Source of the DNA: Atriophallophorus winterbourni
Taxonomy: Eukaryota > Platyhelminthes > Trematoda > Plagiorchiida > Microphallidae
DNA length: 64,000 nucleotides
Direction of reading: 5' to 3'
NCBI GenBank assembly: GCA_013407085.1
Contig: JACCGJ010009907.1
Location: 1 to 64,000 of the forward strand
Below, piece after piece: positions 13,701 to 22,700 of this stretch. The notes beneath the pieces are model-generated. The model had not been told where the DNA came from. It worked only from the letters and a program-made list of their open reading frames with translations, and made no database searches. Position 1 is the first letter of the stretch, and each line of letters opens with the position of its first letter. A program made the position numbers and the translations under genes.

Positions 13701-16700
13701 TAATATCTATCACCCACGAAATTATCTCGAAAATATTATGATAAAATAGTGTGATTTTTTGTGGTCGAAATATTAATGACAATGTTGCCTCTAATTCGAA
13801 CCCACTTCAAAACGAACTGGTCAAATCTCCAACTTTTTCAACAGCTCGGCCAAAACGCCGTGATGCATACTTAAACAACACTAATGATTTATCTTCGAAA
13901 CAAGTTTCCGCAACCAATCTCAGTTAGGTGAGTGTGGTTATTGAAATTTTGTGATTGTGTAACTTGTATCTATTATTTTTGTTATAAAAAATAATCTATA
14001 GCTGAAATTTCCAAAAATTCCTAATGAGACTTCGAAATTCTTATTTTCTAGACTAAACCTCAAATTTTGAAATTTTTCAAAATAAAGTTTTCACAAGTGG
14101 CACCTTTTTGACAGAATTTTTACAGTATATACCGTGTAATTTGTTTAATGTATGATACAATAATACATGAAGAGCATGTTTTGAGTGCATCTTGATCAAG
14201 CATTTTGCATAACATTGGATTTTCGGAAACTAAATTGAAGGAATATAGGAGTTTGTATCAACACTGAATATTGAACCTTAAATTTTGCATCAACAATAAA
14301 TCATGTCGTGAATTGTCAAACCGCGAACTGAAAAATGAATACAAGGACTTTATAAATTGAGTTATAAATTAATTGCTAAAACGGAAATTAATTAATCAAA
14401 TTGGGTTAACTTTTAGAAAACCGTTCATTTAAAAACTAATATCAAAAGCGTTGGTTTCGATTAGTAGAACCTCAGAAGATTTTTATATGAAACCGATGTC
14501 ATCATACTTTGTTAGAGTTCGTAGTAATTGATAGATTATTAGATTTTTGGCCACATAAATGGTAGATCGACCATTGCTAAATGTAGCTAATTTCTATGAT
14601 ATTCTGGAGGAAATTTGGGCAGTGCAATTTGGCTGGTACACATTAAAAATGGTATCTGAAACAGAATTCTTCACGCAGAATTCATTGTTAATAAAGACAA
14701 TGATGTGGCTTGATTATGCGCAGCTAAAAATTTAAAATTAAGACATCGAAAGTAAGCGAAAAATCTGAATGAAATAGGACGGAGTATTACTTCAACGCTG
14801 AAGAATAACGAACAGAAAATTGTTTACAATAACACGACTTTAATGCACTGAAGCATTGGGAAAGGAACGTAATATAGTCATTCTACTGGCTGATAAATGA
14901 AGAACAATAATAACTATGGCTATGAAACATGATGTAGAAAATTCAGAAAATATAGTTTATGGCCTAAAGATTGTGATATATTGATCGAAGACAAGGCTAA
15001 TGAAGTGGTACAGCAAATCGCTGCAACAATGAAATAACTAAAGTTTTCTGAACAAATAAACAATTATAATCTTGTTAAAATGAAATAAAAATACCAATTA
15101 ATCCCGATTTCTTAATCTTACAAAAGTCGCAAGAATAACTATACTCTAAAAAGATTGTGTTGTTTCCTGAAGGGCAAGGTACTAATAGTTAGTGAACTAA
15201 GAAATTCGCTTTCTTTCCATAACGACTATGAACACTGTCAGCACGTCCCGAAGACTGAATTAAGCAAGATTAGGAACTTATAAATCATTGAATCATTGGA
15301 AGTACTTATTACTCTAATCACATGCCTTATAAAACAGGCAATGTCGTCACCTTATCCGATAAGCACTTGAAATATTTGAGAAAAAGTATACGACGAATCA
15401 ATTATTGATATATATATTTTGGTTGAAAGCAACCCGATTTTCCATTACTTGGACTTTAATTCTGTGATATCCAACATAGGTCAGCTGGAAGACAACAAAA
15501 TTTTCATCGGAATGCCGTGGAATTCAATCTATAATTCCAAAACAAAGAAAGCCTGCGCTTTTCAAGCACACCTCTGGAAATTATTCAGTGAACGAATATA
15601 TTAACTAGTTTCTAGGGTAAGAAATAGGAATCAAATTCTGAATTTTAACAGCCATGGCCCTCATCACTTAATTCGAACCAGTTCAACACGCTGCAACACT
15701 TGACAACTAAAGAACAATTAGATGAATCGCATTTCTAACGTATTTGAGAGAAACGGATTTTTAAGGAAAGTTTTGTTTTTCAAGATTCGAAACTATTTAA
15801 TTTCGACTAAAATAAGATAAGCCAAAGCGATAAAACGACACCTCTGGTTACAACAATAAACAAATGACATTGAGGTTGATATAACACATAGGCCAACGAA
15901 ATGTATATATACACAATTATCAAAATTGAACGTAACCATACAGGAAGACGACAAAACGAACGTCAGCTATAAAATTCACTTCAAAAATAGCAAAATACAC
16001 TACTTCGAACAAAGAGGATGTAGAGCCGCACAAGGCTGCACGTGGATCAAGTAACCATGAAAAGCCATGGCCAAAAGCCTCTTGTATCGCAAAGCACGGC
16101 ATCAAGCCACGCAATTTCCTAACCAATAGATGTAATGGTACAGAGTGTATGAGGGTAGAAGCAGGAATTGATGGAGTTACGCCAATTGAGACCCAATCGC
16201 TTTTTTTAGAATGTCTATTACGCTGTCTGCACAGACTTTAGGTCACTTGATCCAATATTAATAACGTGACCCCCGCGTTTCACACCCACGTGTCCCTATT
16301 CATCCTTAAGGTCAACCTGGCCCACGCTAATCGCGTTCACCCACAAACCACAAAGCAAGAAGAAGCAAATTGACGAAAAGCCATTATTGCACACACAACG
16401 AAGAACAAAACACACGCTCATCATGTAAAGGCATAACAAGTATTCTCAACACAGACATCAACATATATGTCTCAGTTGTCACAACTCTGGATGCGATTTA
16501 CTTCTCGATTACTAGCAGCGGTCATTGTGCATCTCACCATCTTTCAGGGAATGTGTTCACTTGAACCATTTAGATAAATGCTTCAGAAAACTGAATTATA
16601 ACGTGTTCCTGATCGTCGTCGCTCTCGCTCGGTAGTTTCAGCGATTACTTCTCTTGCGTTTTACCTGAAGGTCGTTTTATATTTTACCAGAAAGCTACTG

Positions 16701-19700
16701 ATTAGCATCCATCGCTAATGCATTGCACACCTTCACGTTGACACCAGCTTTATGAACTCAAGTATGTCTAGCTTGATATGGGTGGATTTTTTAGCCATCT
16801 TGCTGTCAGAGACACCTCCACGACATAGTTGAGGCGTTTGATGATCATCTTCTCATGGAGAACATTGCATTGTACTCTATACGAATTCTTGAAACTTGAT
16901 TTTTTTTCGTGGGGTGTGAATGATGGAAAAGCATGCAAATGAATATTTTGTTTCATGGTTATGGGTTCAACCCCATTTAACATGTGTTTGGACACATGCT
17001 TTGAACAGGTTGGTCGTACCAGCCTTATCCAACAGTGGCATACAAGCACTCCTTGTTTGATTTTTTTTAATTTATGATTTTCGTAATATATACTTAATTA
17101 TTTACACTTAAAGTCATGAAGTAAGAAATCTTATACTATGTATAATAGATGTGTAACTGCTCTTTTTAGACAAATTTATCTTGACTTAATTAAGTCGTTT
17201 CCAAGTTCCATTTGACGAAGCGAATCGATAAAACTGTTTAAACTATATTCCAGTAATTATCATCCCAAAACATGTTTGTCCCTATTGGTGACATTCGATA
17301 ACCAATTTGGCTTTACAACGTAATATTAATAAAAATTGCTAGATATTACAATAACTACATTCCTATTAGGCAATGTAATGGAAAATGTTCGTGACCGATC
17401 GGGGGATCATTATCATGAAAAAAGAAAGTTTTTAATGAATCGGTGAGAGTAGTTTATTGGTAACGTTTCGCTTCTGACTCAGAAGCTTCGTCAGATCAAG
17501 GATGTCAGTACGAATAGAGATCAAGCTTAAATTTCATTCACCTGACCAATCATAAGCTGGTTAAGAACTGCACAGTCCATGGTGGGTTCTACGCTCGTTA
17601 AGACAGACAGGCGCGAGCATCATCAACTGACGCACCACCACCCCTACTTGACGTATAATCCCTCAATTGTTTTGGTCTTGGTAGGTGTGAATGACATCGG
17701 TGCGCACACCAGGGGTCACGCACGTTAATGTTGATGCGCTGCAGAACCGGACGCCAGATTGTGGAGATATCAGCCCCATCGACGTTATTGACTACCTTCT
17801 TACTGACATTTGTTATCTCAACCGTCTCAGCGTGAACTCGTTCGTTGTATGGTTTTATTCCCCGCCTTATCACTTTTACGTTGTCAAGATCAACGCTGTG
17901 ACCTGTGTCCAGCACGTTTTCAGCTAGTGCTAAATCGCTTATCAGTGATTGATATTCACTGGAATTGCGTGGAAGCTTACCAATTCGATTTTTTCTTCAC
18001 TTATTCTAGTTTTGAGTTCTCTGGATGTTTGCCCGATATATACTTCCGAGAAACCCTTACAGTTGATTTTATATACGCAATTCGTCGCGCAACCTACAGG
18101 TGTTTTATCCTTGAGATGCGGTAATACGGACCGAAGCGTTCTACCCCCTTTATACGTTACTCGCATACCTGCGTTATTCAAGATTCGACTGATCCCCTTT
18201 GAAGCATCCTTAACCTAAAGTATAGAAACTGTTGCACGCCAAACATATTCTGTTTTGTGTGCTGGGTATTTAACCCGTTTCAGTTAGCATTTAATTAAAC
18301 TCTTAGGGTAATCATGATCAGCAAGCCGACGACTAACTTCGTGATGTGCTCGATTTTATTCGTTTCATCGCCGAACAAGCATTCAACTTTGTACAACAGC
18401 GATTTCGCAACTGAATTAAATACTTTTTGGGGGCGCGCTGTTGAGTACCGCAAGACCGCATCTGTGTCGATTAGTTAACGATAGACCGTAGTGCTTATTC
18501 AACCATTCTGCTTTCGCGTGAGCTAGTCCAAGAATGAAATTGTCCCTTCTGTCGACTCACTTTCCTTTGTAACTTGGATTTTGGGATCCAAGTTGCTAAG
18601 GTAACTATGGAATGCTTAATTTTATTTTTTTAATTTTTTTTCAATTTTTCAACTCTTTGAGATGTATCAATTACCGAGTAACCAATTTTACGATGATGTC
18701 TGTCGTTCCAAGTAAAATTCATTTGACAGTTAAAGAGGTTCCTAGCAAAATCAATCATATTTTGACATGCAACGTATCAGTTATCCGAAATAATTACTCT
18801 GGAGAGTATGAAAATATTTTAGAATTCGCGTTTCCTTCTGTCAGCGTTTACACAAGCGGTACACAGCTTGTACAATTATAAAAATAATAATATTAATAAT
18901 AATAATAATAACAATAATAATAATAATAATAATTAATATTATTATTTTTAGGGTAGAATATTTGCTAAAAGTCCTTTCGTAAGAATCGAACGATGATTGG
19001 AATTGGTGCAACTGAAAATACATGATTGAACTTTCAAAAGCATGAAATTTGCTGAAATCTGCATTAAATTTTTCATAAAAATTTCACAATCAATAAACGG
19101 ACATACCATCAGCATCGACTTGACGTATCATACTTTTTATTTGTGTTTTCGAAGCGTTGTGTCCTAAATAATTCAATGCGGTTTCCAATTCTTCACTTGA
19201 GATGGTGCCGTCTCCATTGTTGTCGAAAAAGTGAAATGCCCATCGAATATCTAAAAGTTTTAAGTAATTATAGTAACACAAATTTTGATTTTTTAATTAT
19301 TTCAGAACTTTGGAAATATAAATTTATGTTTCTGCCCGACAACTTCTATGATATACCCGTTGAATCTTTAAATACTCTTAAAAATATCTTATTTCTTATT
19401 AATGTCGCCACATTATAGAAGGAACATTATTAACAAAATATTTACGAACAGAAAATAGCGAGAGTTTAGTGCTAAAAGCAATGCTATATATTGTCTTTAG
19501 TTGTTGGTTGATCTTAAAATAAAATATCAAATAATTGTAAACATTCTAGAAAATATGCATCTTTTGCAATATTTTTTAATTGTTTTGACTATAACATTAT
19601 TTCTAAATATTTAATAAATATTAAATTCTATCAAATTTTGAATGTGATTTTTCTAAATTAAAAAATAAATGTCACCTATTTTGCGAGTATTTATTCAACG

Positions 19701-22700
19701 GAACCCGAATTGGTAGCACATGAAGAAAAATTGAATCAGCTTTGTAGAAATCGAATAATTTGTTGTCAAGATAAAAACCTATATCGAATACTGCTCTAAC
19801 CGATTGCACTCAAATTTCTTTGCATTATAAATAAACGATCGGTCCCAAACATATTCCAATCGATTGCTATATCGAATACATTTTTGCAAAAAAACGTTAC
19901 TCACTACAAACGGTCTGGATTATAATTAACTAGTTCTGTGGAAAATTATGTGAAAATTAATCTTGATAAAAATTTACATTTTAATTCGCACACGTTTTCA
20001 GAAAACTTTTTAATCGCATCGCTGATTGCTATAATGCATCTCGATCATATGAATATTAGGAAGAAAATGACCAGTTTTAGATGTCGGTTTGATGGTAAAT
20101 AATCTGTTCGTAAATGTGAAAGTTCAGGATGCTATTTTCCTTTAGCCATTTTGTCAAACAAAAGTTACAAATTCGTTCTTTTGAAACAAGCAGAAAATAA
20201 CTAAATTCGTGGTTTTGAGCTTGTAATCCACTCTCGGATAAAGTTAGCACGACAATTAGCCCACACCCACAAAGATTAATACAAACCCACAGTTTCGAAC
20301 AACACTACTCATTTGCATGAATTCAATCCTTCCTAATGTTTCAATGTTTCAATCAATCAAGAAATATAGAATTCTTTAATCGATCTGGAGTCTAGTAGAA
20401 TAATTTTTCTAATAATTATTTTACACTTCTTCAGCTTGGTTGATTGCTACTTCTGTCATTTTTTGCATTCTAAGTGCTGAAACGAAAATCCAAGTGAAAA
20501 TAAAATGAATATCACACGTATAATATACATCAACCAAATACGTTAATTCATTTTTTATATCAGACCATTTTGCCTCCCATGAAATTTCAACCTTATTAAC
20601 AATTGAGAGGCAATTTCCGGTTATCCCAAATTTATCCTGATTGGGACATATCTTGGAATTAATTATGACATTCGTTTCCGGTGAGGACTGAAGCTTGACG
20701 TACATTAATTTTAATCGTCAATTTTATTACAATTATATACCACATATTGCAAATTTGCGTAAATCCTATGAACAGAAATGCGTGGATTTTACATTTAAAT
20801 TGAATAGAGTAATGGTGAAAATTGTTTAAACAATTTGATGTTGTGAAAAATACAACACCTGTATTTGCTACAATCATAAACGAAAAAATAAACCATAGTA
20901 AACATGTGTTTATTACACCGGAATACTTTATTTTTTCAGTGAGAAACTTATATTATATTGATGTTATGAAGTAAATTTATTTAACTACCCTCGGGATTTG
21001 GTCTCCCAAAAAGTGTAAACTATAAACTCTCTCTAATCTGTAACCTAGTTTTAGTTCATTTTTCCCCAAAGATTTTTTCAATCCTTGTCAAACAAGACAT
21101 AAATCCTCATTGATACTCTAATTCGATTAACTAATTTCGATGTCTGGTTCGTTGTCTGAGCTAATAGGATGAACCGTTCGCTTGTGATTATGACAGCATT
21201 TCGATAATCCCTGCAACCAAATTGATTCGAACTACTTGATACTTTCCCGTTTGAGCAGCCCCTCACACAACCCAGTGCAATCTACGAGGCAGCAGGGAGT
21301 TGACAGAAAGAAAGCGCTACGCACCAGTTATCCGCCTATGGGACTTCATTCAGAATTTTTTCACTTTTTTTCTTAGGAAGCGTTTCCCGCAATCGGGTAA
21401 CACGTAAGGCAGTGTTGGTTTGCAATCAGGGTTTTCTTTCCAAAGATGGATTTCTGGCGAGCTTATTCTACCTGTGGCCAAATGGCTTTTGGGCGCAAGC
21501 CAACCGGTTTCGTTCCTTTTCCAGTCAGGAAGAGTAGCTCCGGCGAGATCGCGGAAGCCACTCTGGCACGCCAGAAGCTAGACTTGGTTGTCAGAGGCGA
21601 CTAGAGTTTCACGCCACATGAAAGCATTTCTTAGATAGTAGGAGTTCATCCAAACTACCACCCATGACATTGAAAACCTTGCAACCAGGAACCGATATTT
21701 TTAAACTGTAAACCCTAAACTCTTTCTCAACTCTAAACAATAATCTAGTATTACTACATTTTTCGTCTTAGATATTTTTATTACTCGTCAATCAAGATAT
21801 AAATCAATTATTGATACTCTAATTCGATTAACCAATTTCAATGCTTGTTAAGTTGTCTGAGTTAACGCGATGCATCGTTCGCTTGTGTTTTTGACAGCAG
21901 TTTGATAATCCTCGCAACAGAATTGATTCGAACTACTTGAGATTTTCCCGTTTGAGCAGCCCCTGACGCAGGTATCGGAAATTCGTTGCCCGCTAATAAA
22001 TGCCGCAATTATAAAAATTGAATTTTGAAAACTGTTTATCCCAGCATAATATCACTTCAATATATTGAACTGGTTTTGACTCATATTCGAATATTCGATT
22101 ATATCATTATTTTATAAATTTATTTCCTACTTACATATACTCTCATTTTAGTCAGTCTATCAATCATAAGATTACATAAAATAAGACGACATGCAAAAAT
22201 TTATGAAGAATTTTTAATGAAACTAGACTTAAACGTAAAAGAATTTCAGATACTTAACTTTTGCACTTAATATTTAAAAATATCAGCTAATTTCCGCATC
22301 TCTTATTGTCTAGACCTTTTTCGTACAAGATTTACATAGAAGGCTATAAAATGCTACATAGCTCATTCATGGAAATTGACAGTGATAAGATCGCATTGAC
22401 GAAAATCTTTCACTGCAATCTTGAACTATGCATGGTGAAATTTGCAAAAGGGATCAAATGACGATAGTTGAAATTATTTTCATTTCTCTCGCATGAAAAT
22501 AACACAGAGATTTTTCGTTTCATTTGTAGGGTCGTGACCTGTTGTCTATACTTATGAATGTCAAAAACAGTTCTTTCAAAATACGTCGATGTATTTTTTA
22601 GACAAAATGCCAAACAAGTAGCTGTTGAAACATCAAGCACACGTTTCATATTTAGTGTTTCTCCATCATTCGCAACCTTACAGTAATTTTAATTTGTTCG

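Larger units (their letters stand above)
17370..18560 (-). mobile_element. Penelope-like element, 3' part with GIY-YIG (type A, copy 2)
   Basis: On the minus strand an end-of-RT segment (RRLADHDYPKSLIK, about 18335) is followed by the linker to the endonuclease. The GIY-YIG core comes next (NCVYKINCKGFSEVYIGQT, about 18090-18035), and then the C-terminal part (LDTGHSVDLDNVKVIRRGIK, from 17910). The end of the endonuclease (DISTIWRPVLQRININ) precedes a non-coding tail with a hammerhead. A frameshift separates the GIY-YIG core from its C-terminal part near 17930-17950. The structure matches copy 1 at 10665. It lies in intron 2, same strand as the EF-hand gene. Confidence 0.8.

Noticed and set aside
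18612..18881. Plus-strand 89-codon frame with a hydrophobic, signal-like start
   Set aside because: No splice context, homologous domain or codon pattern supports it; it lies in an intron and runs into a microsatellite.
18882..18950. CRISPR-like or structured repeat
   Set aside because: A simple AAT/ATT microsatellite; no spacer structure, and the genome is eukaryotic.
20421..20705. Minus-strand 94-codon frame containing ICPNQDKFGITGNC as an extra exon
   Set aside because: Possible acceptors exist, but no donor/acceptor pair gives a consistent phase, and exons 1 and 2 of the EF-hand gene join in phase without it.
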